Position numbers and translations under genes: made by a program. A stretch of 64,000 nt of DNA from Crataegus laevigata (lineage: Eukaryota; Streptophyta; Magnoliopsida; Rosales; Rosaceae): assembly GCA_963580275.1 (NCBI GenBank), contig OY756947.1, forward strand, positions 1,552,501 to 1,616,500. Direction: 5' to 3'. Positions 36,301 through 45,185 of this stretch are shown here, one piece after another (positions within the stretch are counted from its first letter, which is position 1; each line of letters opens with the position of its first letter). A model generated the notes under the pieces. That model was not told where the DNA came from and did no database searches. It worked only from the letters and a program-made list of their open reading frames with translations.

Positions 36301-39300
36301 TCTTGGTATAGATCCTCGCTAATTTTGACATATGTTTTGTCGCCACGCACAACCGGAGTCGGAAGTTGGCTGAGATGAACATCTTCAATTGGGGTGGAAA
36401 CCACAGAAGCAAAAGTCCTTGCTTTCAAAATTGGTTGAGCGAGAGGCTTATTAGTTGTTGGCATAGTCGTTTCTACGAGAAAGCCCCATGGACAAATAGT
36501 ATTTGTGCCCATGATAATTTAGTTTTGAATTGTCAACACCATTAAGCAAGGTTGAACGCAGAAAATCCTTGGGCGCCCAGAAAAATATAGAATTTCAGAT
36601 TCTCTGGGGCATTTCGTCGAACAGGTACAAGGCACCTCAACCAAGCAAGCCAAGTAGTGTACAGGGTGGCTGGACAAATCCCAAAATCTCTGCTCACAAG
36701 TTGATGAGATGCCTGCTGTGGTGGATCTCTGCTCCCAAGTTGAATTTCAGAAAGAGAGCAAGACACTTACCCCGTCAGACACAAGCAACGCGGATAAACT
36801 TCTTCCTTGTGTCGAAAACTGTAGTGCTAGAGAGATGACATTGGTAAACATGGTCTCGCTAGCATTTTGCGTTCAGCAAATTAGAGATTTGAATATGGTA
36901 ATACAGATTAGATCGCATTTCTAGAAATTTGAAAAACTTGGATTTAGTCGTACTAAATTAAGTCGACCATTTTAATAGGACTTTTCAACTCCTAGCCATC
37001 CAACTTAACGAGCAGAAAAACTTAAATTAATGCACCTATTCCGTGCAACATTTCTCTTACGCGTATTGTAACGTATGCTGAATTCAAGTTTTTCTAACAA
37101 GGGAGGCCTCTCAATTGCGGGTATGTTTTGTATATACATATCATATAGTTTGGGTGGCTTACCATATTTTTTGGGCTCCTTGTAAAGAGAGTATTTGACA
37201 GAATATATGTCCACATAAGTAAATGCAGCCGAAGGAAGATCCTTCCTAAGTTGAACTGTGGCTTCCTTCAGTTGGTGGTTAAAATACTGAGCCACTTCAT
37301 TGTAAGACTTTGCGCAGCCAACCTCATCCTTTTGAGCTGATGGAAAACCAGCTAAAATGTAAGGGAGACAGCCAATTGGCCCAGTGTTGTGGATCCAAAA
37401 CGATCTTGCTCCCAAGTCATATATTTTCTACATTTTGTGACATCACAACATTATCATCGATGATCATCGATCGGTAAACATATTAAAGCAACAATCAAAA
37501 ACCCACCAATTATTAGGTCATTATTTTGCAAGGTTACCTGAATATTTGTTGAGAACTTGGTGATTATATCAGGAACAGATGCATTCACTTCCTTTATGGT
37601 CTTGTTTTCAAAGAACCCTTCCCCAAGGTCGTTCTGACCAATGTCAAACGTGTACAAAGCTTTGGGGAAGTACTCATCCTTGGGCAGTAAACTCGCAAAT
37701 ATTCCTCCTGGAAATCAAGATTAAGGGCATGGTTACTTAACATAATCCAAAATGAAAGGAATCGGAAACATAGAAATAGGGGAAGTAAGAAAAGGGGAAT
37801 AGGATCACAACTAGCCCCGCTAGTTGCTCTACTTTTATATGTTTAGGTATTTGATTACGGATTTTAGAAAGTATCTAATTATATTTGTGCTACTGAACAC
37901 ATAAGAGAATTAAAAGGTCAAATGATTCTCATACTCATATTTAATAAACGTATAAGTTATCAATTCTTATTCTCTGTATGTAAACATGTCCAAAGCTTAA
38001 AAACAAAATTTCATTCCAATGCCCTACGTCATTATCTGTAATTGTGTTTGTACGACATATACTAACCACCAAAAAGAGGGGAATCCTATATCAAAGAAAT
38101 GGTTATTAATCAGTAGATATTAATCCAAATTGGAACACGCATTGATACAGCAACACATTCAAGTTTTAGTTGTTTACCTCTTTGCCTTATGAGTCGTGAT
38201 CTGGATTTGAATTGCATGAACTGCATGTACTGAATATCAAGGAAGAAGGGGCTATATCCACCATTGGGTATAACGCTATTGGGCAGCCTGATTGTGGAAC
38301 CAGCAGTGGCAAAATTTGCACCGTACGAGAAGTTGGTCCCAAGTGAATCTAAATATGCGCTTAGAAAAGGGTGGCCAACACTTTTTGCTGAACCACAAAA
38401 GCTTTATCAGACAATCACCACAGAACAAAAAATAAAAGTTATTTAATAGATAAAACTCGAAATCGGGATGATTACGTCTGATTTTTCACTGAGAATTTTA
38501 GGGGTAGTGTCACTTTAGTCAATAAAGTTGGTCCAACGTTGGGGGTCACCTGCGGGAATTGACAAAACTAGTGATGAACCACAATTCAATTTGGCTAGTA
38601 TTTTGTGTCCATATGGACCGCTGTGGCCAAACATCTTGAACCGACCTAGGACCGTGCATTTTTTTTGTATCCTGTTCACTTTATTTAATAAAAGAGTTTT
38701 TTTTTTCTCGACCAAAAAAAGGCCTCTTTTAATGGATAAAATGAACAGGATTAGAATAAAAAAATCTCTAAATTCAAATTATCAACTTGATGGGAAGAAA
38801 AAGAGATATTAGGATTCTAGATAGAAGTAGTCAATACATGGACTGTATTTTGTCAAAATAAACACAAATGCTTTGCGTGAAATAACCTTAAAAAATAATC
38901 ACTTATCATTTTTAGGAGTGAAATAACCTTAAAAAATAATCACTTATAGTTTTAAGGAACGTTCACAGGTGATCATTTTTTGGAAAGAAAAAAAAATTGA
39001 AAGACAAAAAGTGAAAAAACTTCAAAAGTTTAAAAGGCAACTTTGTAGTGAATCCTTTAATAAAAATTTTGGTCATGAATATATATGAATTTTTTTTGAG
39101 TGACTGATACACCAGGATATTGTACTATTTATTTAATATTTATTGTTACATTTATTAATTAATATTATTCCATAAATTCATAACATATAAATTATGTTAT
39201 ACACTTATTCTATAACACGTGAGTTAATAATATTATGTTATAATGTGACCGACATACTAAAAAATTTCATCTCATCAAGGTTAAGTTATGGCAAGTGACA

Positions 39301-40222
39301 AACTATTGAGAAGCGTATAAACTTCAATGGATTCCCTTTAACATGGGACACACCAAGAAAACTATGCTTTTGGATTCAACAGAAAGGCAACCGGCTCCAC
39401 GGTTTCAAACAATAATATTCTGCTTTTGGATTCGTTTTATACATGTACGCATGGTTGAAGTTGGACTTTCTTCTTCCAAACTTTAATTTTAGAGTGTATA
39501 AGAGATTCCAAGTTAGTAACCCTACATTAATTAAACAAAAAACTACTTATAATCTTTCGTTTCTATGAGAAAAGAAATACTAATTTAGAACAAAGTATAT
39601 AGTGATGTGTGCTGCTTCATCTAACAGAGGTATCTATTCCAAGTAGTTTCAGATAAACTGTTTTTAAGTTTCAAGATCATCAATGAAACAGTTTGGAAAC
39701 AAGAAGTAATTTCATCCGCATAAGAAATAAGTAGAAGCAACAGAAAACTACGAAATAAGTAAGAAGAACTAAGGAAAATTAAGGAAAAGTCCAAAAACAG
39801 TTCATTTTTAACGAAAATCCACTTTTAAAAGTATAGTGAATAATGATAGTTAAAGGTAAAAAAACAGTTTTTTGGTAAAAGTGAATAGTACCATGTGTGT
39901 TTTATTAAACTTCCCTAAGAATTAAGGTAGTTAAAGAGCAAATACACATACCGAGGAAATCGATTATGAGACGGCCATCTGAGAATCTTCCCGCCGGCAT
40001 ACCAAAAAAAGTCTCGCCATAAGGAGGGGTTGGTGCAACAAGGGATGAGGCTAATCCGCCAGTATCTGAATTAGAGTCCCCAAAGTTAAAGACGGCTGGA
40101 AACTGACAGTCCTCCAAAGCAAAGGCAGTAGGGTTCAAAGTGGTGAGATGCAAGTGTGACAAAAGCATGTACGAGCAGAAGAATGAAATGATAACTTTGA
40201 TAGTAATTATCGGTGACTCCAT
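29636..40222 (-). CDS. GDSL esterase/lipase, five exons, LINE in intron 4, frame break in exon 5
   Basis: Minus-strand exons: 40222-39952, 38387-38178, 37707-37538, 37427-37163 and 29893-29636, with GT-AG borders and agreeing phases through exon 4. Exon 1 has a signal peptide and block I (FNFGDSNSDTGG, nucleophilic Ser). Exon 3 has IGQNDL (block III). Exon 5 has WDGVHYTEAAN (block V, catalytic Asp and His). About 390 residues, as usual for the ENOD8/alpha-fucosidase-like branch of secreted GDSL hydrolases. In exon 5 a run of four G (29880-29883; CCCC in the mRNA) is one base longer than the expected reading FEF|PLVACCG, so the frame carried over from exon 4 reaches a stop shortly after and would lose the catalytic Asp-His. 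Intron 4 is about 7.3 kb because a 6.6-kb LINE sits in it. The allele may be inactive, or the extra base may be an assembly error. Confidence 0.82.
30376..30708 (-). repeat. LINE 3' UTR with degenerate GGGGGACATA repeats
   Basis: Three spaced copies of a GGGGGGACAT...CCTTACCCCTC-type unit lie at about 30434-30570, between the poly(A) end and the ORF2 stop. The overlapping open frame at 30431-30799 runs through these repeats and ORF2 in another phase, and I regard it as a shadow. Confidence 0.6.
30709..34863 (-). CDS. LINE ORF2: endonuclease, reverse transcriptase, RNase H (1384 aa)
   Basis: Domains in order. An EEP/APE-like endonuclease at about residues 1-230 (WNIRGIG, GDFNSIL, SDHNPL) nicks target DNA. 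A reverse transcriptase at about 450-760 has FRPIALANFLFKI and catalytic YADD near residue 690. A zf-RVT zinc-binding motif near 1074 reads CQLCYKNSESIDHLFSSC. A C-terminal RNase H at about 1220-1350 has VNTDG, FYAELYAVILAV, LESDS and REGNVVADKLA. The RNase H acidic residues (D, E, D, D) are visible. Acquisition of an archaeal-like RNase H is known for a plant L1 lineage. The ATG overlaps the ORF1 stop as ATGA (34863-34860), which suggests termination-reinitiation. No internal stop or frameshift is present, so the protein could be active. Confidence 0.95.
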   Translation of the reverse strand: MKILFWNIRGIGNDDSRTELSNICRLHHPDLVCIAEPMVTFNSISATYWDSLNLSALTFNSRGTLAPNLWLLTSSTCADPLVISISDQQVTVRCTFDHLPSQFTFVYANTSYIKRRDLWADLISLRSQTQVPWMAIGDFNSILGAHEQMGGGRPSQTSCTEFSNMSDSCNFTHLNTSGAAFTWSNGWRFRGRTERRLDRSLCDISWFDSWPHSNCITLPKVVSDHNPLIFSGSRALSSGHRPFRFQSMWVQHPSFRETVTQCWRNTVASGCPMFIILQKLKALKICLRQWNFSVFGDVHNRVANARHNLSMIQQRISTEGINNDLFEEEIVAKTTVMESLKMQEAFWKDRARVKWLTEGDKNSSFFHAYARIKSSSSRISCLLEGNNLLTDPQAIENHIVNFYQTLFGSSFTPSGIDEVCEVIQPMVTDSENDILSALPTDEEIKEAVFSLNASSAPGPDGFPGLFYHHCWDIVGFDVTQFVKQFFQSNWLYPNANSNFLVLIPKVEDAISMTQFRPIALANFLFKIIPKILAVRLSNVVQRIISPQQAAFIPGRHITDCIGLVSECFNMLDKKSRGGNMGVKVDIAKAFDTLDWSFLLRVLTNFGFSTCFMDWISTILRSAKLSILINGSPHGFFSCSRGVRQGDPLSPLLFCLAEEALSRGLSRLQLDGLTKPIFAPRGCISPSHVLYADDLFIFCRSDGATLRNLQRFFDRYSKASGQFINKAKSTFYLGSTSRHRKVVVETSLGFKEGKVPFVYLGVPIFCGKPKRSHLQALADKAKAKLTGWKGKLLSMAGRVQLIQSVFQSMLLHSFSIYKWPSSLLRSLSRCARNFIWSGDVTSKKFVTVSWRQTCAPKNEGGLGLRDLCSLNTTALLKLGWVIITSDSPWSIYFRERFQLHGRLFSCSYKRSSIWPGINSILHILFQNCRWVIGNGSTTSLWVDKWLDTPIVDIVGATEIAHSLSRTKVSNIIRMGKWVIPSIFSSTFPDLTKEILEMPLPIDEDKDVLIWEASTSGAFSFSDGYEIVRHRFPIKSWASTIWRPFIPPRYSILVWKILSNKLPTEDQLQRRGIPLAPICQLCYKNSESIDHLFSSCEFAQRAWRWLATQFGTTIPPTSSLSNLWLAFVSKHFSPQLRNVWLASGFFLLMAIWKMRNKVKFESKTPSFPHLCRSTLTWIRQVGALTPGHVRGILDRQLLVSLGISAKPCKAPYIIPVLWHPPHFSWVKVNTDGLAKGNPGPAACGGVFRDSSGFFLGGFSLSLGHCTSFYAELYAVILAVELAHARGWHNLWLESDSSSVISCFASGSFSPPWSLQTRWNNCILHLQNMVFRCSHIFREGNVVADKLANLGLLSPSLVWHSVPPIEILPFLQSDFLGMPAYRFVSPS
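34860..36512 (-). CDS. LINE ORF1: DUF4283 and zinc-knuckle nucleic-acid-binding protein (550 aa)
   Basis: The N-terminal half (about residues 70-240) has the DUF4283 features of plant L1 ORF1 proteins: GYFDIHFNKEDDMRRAWGGG, FRLSKWSPDF and VWIKIFGLS. A CX2CX4HX4C zinc knuckle follows near residue 250 (CSHCGLIGHLVNSC), then a basic stretch (RGRSRSRTQK). The C-terminal region is low-complexity and contains two internal repeats around QHLGNTEVPNN and QHSGNTDVPNN. ORF1 proteins bind LINE RNA as part of the retrotransposition particle. The stop codon overlaps the ORF2 start by ATGA. The frame is uninterrupted. Confidence 0.92.
   Translation of the reverse strand: MGTNTICPWGFLVETTMPTTNKPLAQPILKARTFASVVSTPIEDVHLSQLPTPVVRGDKTYVKISEDLYQEQLKLFQNNLLGRLLLKKGSTPMKTGALKACLEDAWHPTAPWNLVPIGKGYFDIHFNKEDDMRRAWGGGTCTLATGLFRLSKWSPDFQPGDVLPQTHAQVWIKIFGLSQEYWHPRHLMEIARGVGTPLQLDIATRERQYGYYARILVDVNLADDLPTSLMVERESHGFPVEVVYENLPPKCSHCGLIGHLVNSCRQLKQMPRGRSRSRTQKGGNMGDNKTGDHSRSQLLMEFRPKMATTITANVLCGSHASEPLQQVDHLLPVGIEAVVDGNDEPNLQSPLGTTPIVSGNDVIPTPDIEQAVDEALGTIAQAVNNSEIEEHGIHSPGISHISNSMTGSLSSDGSPSQICHYYGQHSGNTDVPNNLGPHDRHDDSSILPSLVQVETLAQNGQHLGNTEVPNNFDPQDLHDNSSIPPGFEHVATLAKDVIDIVNHTDNCDMDGFTPVISNSKKKKQKQVAKLNQSSDKPYPSRVRGTPARYK
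38388..39951 (-). other. GDSL intron 1 with repeat remnants
   Basis: This intron holds a 47-bp tandem duplication near 38868-38955 (GTGAAATAACCTTAAAAAAT unit). A 38515-38715 segment has TTTTTTTTCTCGACCAAAAA at its end, and a block near 39748-39897 has weak inverted ends (CTAAGGAAAATTAAGG and, reversed, CTTAGGGAAGTTTAAT). None is classified. Confidence 0.4.
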
Positions 40223-40296
40223 GGTGCAGAAAATAACACAACAATGATAATTGCAGATGAGATCGATGTATGAAAATTAAGAGGTCACTACTACTG

Positions 40297-40302
40297 TTTA
40301 TA
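40297..40302 (-). promoter_or_regulatory. Putative TATA box of the GDSL gene
   Basis: TATAAA on the minus strand (GCTATATAAACAG context) lies 75 bp upstream of the ATG at 40222, a normal core-promoter spacing when a short leader is assumed. Confidence 0.6.
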
Positions 40303-40501
40303 TAGCGCAAGATAGGAATTGGTGGTGGAATTTTCAAATTGCACGTCATTTTCAATCCATCTGGATTAACCTAAATGCTGACCATGAAGGGACACACGGT
40401 CCATGTTTAAGTCCTGACTCGTGAGTTGTATCGTCCAATTCTACAAGGCCAGCAAGTAACTTGTACAGAGAGACATACACAGTACACTTGGTTGATCTCC
40501 C

Positions 40502-40700
40502 GTGCAAGTAACTTATGGGTCAGCTTATATTACAGTTTCTAGCTTATACTACAATCATGACCGTTTAAGCTTATGCGTCAGCTTTTATTACACTTGGTTG
40601 GCTTTTATAAGTTTTATTAGTGCAAGTTACTTATGGGTCGGTTTTTATTACACTTGGTTGGCTTTTGTTGTCCAATTCTACTGGTTGGCTTTTGTTAGCT
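40502..40700. repeat. Degenerate short repeats around TTGGTTGGCTTTT
   Basis: Motifs CTTATGxGTCxGCTTTTATTACA and CACTTGGTTGGCTTTT recur four to five times in 200 bp. The open frame through them is a repeat artefact. Confidence 0.55.
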
Positions 40701-42086
40701 GATAAGGAATATGTATTATTAGAGTTTCTAGCGTAATCGGTTGTGATTGTATTATAACGCTTGTATAGGATATGAATTATGGATATTCAAGGTGACAAGT
40801 ATGGATTGAAAACAATCACACAGTGGGTACGTAGTATCCTCATTAAACCACCGTCTTTGGTATAAATATTAGGTGTTCTTGCTGACACGCCTCAATCTCG
40901 ATATTATACTATTCCGTAGAAGAGCTTTAACCGTGCAAGATTTCTCCTTCAGGTAAGTCGTTAAATCCTATCCCACTTGAAGATATACCTCCCGTGAAAA
41001 AGAGGAGATGTGAGTTAAATTGGAAAGTTCAAAGGAGATGTGGGTCAACTTAAAGAAAACTTGCTGTCAAAGACTTGCTCCAAACGGGTCCAAAATCCTA
41101 TGTCACATGAGGTTGAAAGTTCAAAGGAGCAAAATTGTAAAAAGGGGGGTGAATGTTGATCTGCACCTTACGTGGGGATAAACAAAACAAGGAAGGAAAC
41201 AATGGATCACGTGGAAATTGGTCCACGTAGGAATCGGTAATGAATGGGAACCTGAGCCGGTTCAGAGATTTTTGAGGCCCGGGGTGATGCTAAAAAATGT
41301 GGCCTCACTTCATATAAAAAAAATTATTTGTTTTCATACGTAAGACATTGATAAAATTATATTTAGAAAAATACTTTAAACTCAATAATTTAGAAACACG
41401 GAATAACTAATTTATTTTGTATCAAGAGAAGGAAACCAAAAAAACTTCGGGCCGCTTACAAGTAGATAGATTATGAGTTTTGTTTTTTATCTGAACTTTT
41501 AAAGTGTTTTTGTATAAATCATAATGTATTTTTTCATATTTACTAACTTGTCAATATAAAACTAAAAAAAATAATAATGTTTTCGAGTCTTTAAGGATAT
41601 GTATAAGTAATAAATGAACATTAAATTAAACCTTTTGATGACACGTAATATTATTTGTAAATTTAGTCCACGTGTTACTCTTTGTTGAAGATTAAACTTG
41701 AATTGGAGCAGATATCTAAAAAGAGCAACCCACATAGCTACTAGATAGTAAATAAATTAACAACCAAACAAAAATTTGTAAAAATTGAAAAAAAATAAAC
41801 ATGCACATAGCATTTCGAACTTAAGACCTCTCGTTAATTTTAAACAACAAAAAACATTGTTTCTAATTAAACTTCTTAATCATTTAGCCAAATTTTATAA
41901 ATTTATATTGTTATAAAAAGAAATTTGTAAAAATTGGAATATAAATAAGCACACATGGTGTTTTGAACCTAAGACCTTCTCATTAATTTTAAACAACAAA
42001 ACCACCAGTCTAGTTAAATTTCTTTGTCGTTAAACCAAATTTTATAAATTTATACTCTTATAAAAATATATATAAATATACCACCC
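40701..42086. other. Intergenic DNA, no gene recognised
   Basis: AT-rich sequence. The segments at 41800-41890 and 41935-42030 are diverged direct copies (GAACxTAAGACCTxCTCxTTAATTTTAAACAACAAAA context). A GGCCCGGGGTGATG stretch near 41276 and GGGCCCCGGACGG near 43855 may be the two sides of one old element split by the Harbinger insertion. Confidence 0.4.
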
Positions 42087-42755
42087 TAAGAGCAACTCCA
42101 CTGGGGGAGTTTGCTCGGGGGACTGGCGAGAAACAAGGGCCCGAGGCCCTGTGAATTTGCTCTAGCATGAAAGGCCCCGTGTGAAGGTGGAGGCCCGAGC
42201 AAGAGGCCTGTCAAAAATTGAATGCCCGACCCACTGGGTGGAGGTGACGCAGCATGACGTTAGGCTGGCGTCTGGGCAATTTTAAATTTTTTTTCTGTCA
42301 GGCGCGTGCACCCCACTCGCGCGTGGGGGCGCATTGCCCGACAAGTTTTTAGAAAAAAAACAGCAACTTTTCAGAAAAAATTGTTACCGTTGGGAAGCCA
42401 CGTGGCTTCCCACGGTCCGTTCGATCCCAACGGCTCTTTAATTTTGACCGTCTGATTTTCAAGGGTAATAAAAATAAAAAAAATCTTATTTAATATCAAC
42501 CGTTGGATCTCAGATCAACACATGATATTATTCTGTAAAAATTGTAAAAAATCGTAAAAAATTGAAAAAAAATTGTAAAAAATCGGTAAAAAATTGTAAA
42601 AAATCTGTAATTTTTTTTTTATTTTTTTACTTTTCTATAAATACCTTGTCATTAACATCTACCTTACACTACAATTCCATATTTTCTCAACTATTTCTCC
42701 TCACATTCAAAAGCTTTTCTCTCAAAGTTTGGAGCCAATTTTTTTTTCAAACAAA

Positions 42756-43037
42756 ATGAGTACTGGTGCAGGTACAAATTGGACGCTTCTTGAAGATGTT
42801 GCGTTGTGTGCTAGCTGGGTTAAAATTACTCATGATTCACTTTCGGGTAATGAGATGCAGTTGCGAGAAATGTGGAGTCTTATTCATACCAATTATATTG
42901 AGAAAATGGGTGGGCAAAGAACCAAAGATTCACTGTCCAGTCGTTGGAAATTACTTAATATATCGTTTAGTTTGTGGAGAGACGCATTGACACAAGCTAG
43001 TTCTAATCTTCGAAGTGGGGAAAGTTTAGCGGATCAG
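42756..43037 (+). CDS. Myb/SANT-like first exon of a Harbinger accessory protein
   Basis: The ATG at 42756 opens 94 codons to a GT donor at 43038. It includes NWTLLEDVALCASWVKITHD, QLREMWSLIHTNYIEKM and SLSSRWKLLN, with tryptophans spaced as in the trihelix/Myb-like domain of the ORF1 accessory protein of plant PIF/Harbinger elements. That protein binds transposon ends and assists the transposase. No second exon is recognisable before the right end, where tandem repeats replace it. Host genes related to this domain also exist, but the position inside the TIRs argues for transposon origin. Confidence 0.7.
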
Positions 43038-43099
43038 GTAACAATATATTACTTATTTGTTTATATTATTTAATTGTTTGCTACTTTCATTATAATTAT

Positions 43100-43480
43100 T
43101 TGTTAGCTAGTTTCATTATAATTATTTGTTAGCTATTTTCATATTATTTATTTGTTTGTATTAATTATTTGTTACCTCTTTTCATTATAATTATTATGTT
43201 GTATTAATTATTTGTTAGCTAGTTTCATTATAATTATTTGTTAGCTATTTTCATATTATTTATTTGTTTGTATTAATTATTTGTTACCTCTTTTCATTAT
43301 AATTATTATGTTGTATTAATTATTTGTTAGCTAGTTTCATTATAATTATTTGTTATCTATTTTCATATTATTTATTTGTTTGTATTAATTATTGTTACAT
43401 ATTTTCATTATAATTATTATGTTGTATCCATTATTTGTTAGCTAGTTTCATTATAATTATTTGTTATCTATCCTCAAAGA
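43100..43480. repeat. AT-rich tandem repeat inside the Harbinger element (about 113 bp unit)
   Basis: TTAGCTAGTTTCATTATAAT recurs near 43103, 43214, 43328 and 43437, with intervening TTTCATATTATTTATTTG and TTATGTTGTATxxATTA blocks. Three to four units. Confidence 0.85.
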
Positions 43481-43828
43481 TTGTAATTGGATTGTGACAC
43501 GTGGCACGACGTGATTGGTTACAAATCTTATCGGAAATCCAAAATTACAAATAAAATTATTTTGAATTTTTTTATAAATAAAAAAATTCAAATATTTTAT
43601 TGCTATTGGCTTTTCGGATAATGACAAATAAAATTATTATATATTATTTATAAATAAAAATTACTAATATTTTATTGCCAATTGCCAGGGCTATTCAAGT
43701 GCAGGGGTGAAGATGCAAAAGGCAATTGCCAGGGGAATACACTATTCATTAAGGGCAGTTGCTGTTCACTGGGTGGATTGAATGGTGTATTGCCTGGGGG
43801 GAGGGCTCCTACATTGGAGTTGCTCTAA

Positions 43829-44490
43829 TAATTTTGGTACCTCCAATTTTTTTGGGCCCCGGACGGTTGCCTTGCCTGCACTGGGCCTAGGTCGGGCCTG
43901 ATGGGAACATTAACAAAGGTCCCAGAAAGTAAGAAAAATGGGCACACATTTGGACTGCAGTATGAGGCACATCAAAACGACGCGTAACGTCGATGACGTG
44001 AAGCTTTCATTTTTCAATATTTTTCCCTTTTTTCTTTTGGTTTCTTCAGTTGGGTTGTGAAATTTCTGTTTCAAAATCTTGGTAAACCAAGAAATCTCTC
44101 AAATGCAGCAGATGTTCATAAAAAAAGGAGGAAAAAAAAACATTGCAAAATCAGTATGAAGGAGCGGATACTGAAGCAAAGGAGATCTCAAAATGGTTGT
44201 GCTCAAAGTCCCACAAGGACTCCATTTCACATTTTAAAAATGGTTGTGCTCAAAGTCCCATTTTCTTTAAATGGGGTTTGAAAAGTCAAAAGAAGAGAAA
44301 GACTAAATGGGTTTTGAATAAGTAACGAGACAAATCACAAAGCTGACAAAAGTCCCAATTAAAACAAAGGTCCCAGACTAAGTTAAGAGAATTGGCTCAC
44401 GTGGAGAGCAAAAGAGAGAAACTGCCCCTATTTAAGTTATGGGCTTTATTTAGAACAAGTATAGAGATGAAGTGACAAAGGTACCAAAAC
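43829..44490. other. Repeat-derived intergenic DNA
   Basis: Contains GGGCCTAGGTCGGGCC and a duplicated GGTTGTGCTCAAAGTCCCA segment (44191 and 44241). Basic open frames here (44057-44325) show no known domain. Confidence 0.4.
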
Positions 44491-44610
44491 CGAACTGTGC
44501 TCTGCCGCTCAAGCGGGTGTGAAACTGTGCTCTGCCGCTCAAGCGGGTGTAAAACTGTCCTCTGCCGCTCAAGCGTGGGTGAAACTGAGTTAAGCCGCTC
44601 AAGCGTGGGT
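44491..44610. repeat. Four 30-bp tandem repeats
   Basis: Units start at 44491, 44521, 44551 and 44581 and share the CTCTGCCGCTCAAGCGGGTG core (last units AAGCCGCTCAAGCGTGGGT). The period is exactly 30 bp. Confidence 0.92.
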
Positions 44611-44749
44611 CCAACTTTCATACTTTTAGAATCCTATTTCAATTAGGATTATCCGAAGGCATCCAGCAAGGAAAAGAAAAAGATGGGGTTCACTACAGAT
44701 AAAATACTCCCCAAATAAAATAGGAATGTTGCTTCACATGGAGAAAGAA

Positions 44750-45185
44750 GAAAATCTCAAATGGCACGAAGCCGTATCAAGTATCAAAAGGCACAAAGTC
44801 GTATCAAATTTCAAATGGCACGAAGCCACATCAAATCCTAAAAGACACAAAGCCATGACAAGTTTCAAATGACATGAAGCCATGTTAAATTTCAAATGGC
44901 ACGAAGCCGTAAAAAATATCAAATGCTTCAATTGACTCAAAGTCTTTGCTTGCAAGAGCCTAAACTGCATTAAGCATCTAGCTCCAATGGTTCGAAGTCC
45001 TCGCCTGCAAAAGCCTAAACTGCACAAGGCATCAAACGCTCTAATGGCTCAAAGTCCTTACCCGCACGAGCTAAAACTGCACAAGGCATCAAACCCCAAT
45101 AACACAAAGAACTACAAGTGACTTGATCCCTCAACGAGGGTACGTAGGCAATCTAGGGCTCTACCTAGATGCAGTCACAAAATCA
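44750..45185 (+). mobile_element. Tat/Gypsy-type non-coding fragment with short repeats
   Basis: Repeated TTTCAAATGGCACGAAGCC and AAAACTGCACAAGGCATCAAA units lead into CTTGATCCCTCAACGAGGGT and TACGTAGGCA, then GCAGTCACA. The same order of features, in inverse orientation, occurs at 61780-61310 in the large element at the right. No LTR was found here, so it is a fragment. Confidence 0.55.

Larger units (their letters stand above)
30335..36941 (-). mobile_element. Intact plant L1-type LINE with RNase H
   Basis: Read on the minus strand, a 5' UTR (36941-36513) is followed by ORF1, ORF2, a 3' UTR and a poly(A) tail (a T run at 30335-30374 on the plus strand). A perfect 14-bp target-site duplication, ATTTAGTCGTACTA, flanks it (30321-30334 and 36942-36955). 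Both ORFs are uninterrupted. It sits in intron 4 of the GDSL gene in the same orientation as that gene. Intact ORFs, tail and duplication indicate a young, full-length insertion. Confidence 0.95.
42090..43825. mobile_element. PIF/Harbinger-like DNA transposon, non-autonomous (1736 bp)
   Basis: Inverted ends start GAGCAACTCCACTGGGG on the left and, reversed, GAGCAACTCCAATGTAGG on the right. The 3-bp duplication TAA flanks it (42087-42089 and 43826-43828), the PIF/Harbinger target-site signature. Inside is one Myb/SANT-like exon but no DDE transposase, so it is a deletion derivative that would need enzymes in trans. Confidence 0.82.

Noticed and set aside
35860..36378. Additional frames inside LINE ORF1
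   Set aside because: Shadows of ORF1 in other phases or on the opposite strand.
44491..44610. Regular 30-bp array considered as a CRISPR-like structure
   Set aside because: The units are contiguous, without spacers, and this is a plant nuclear genome.
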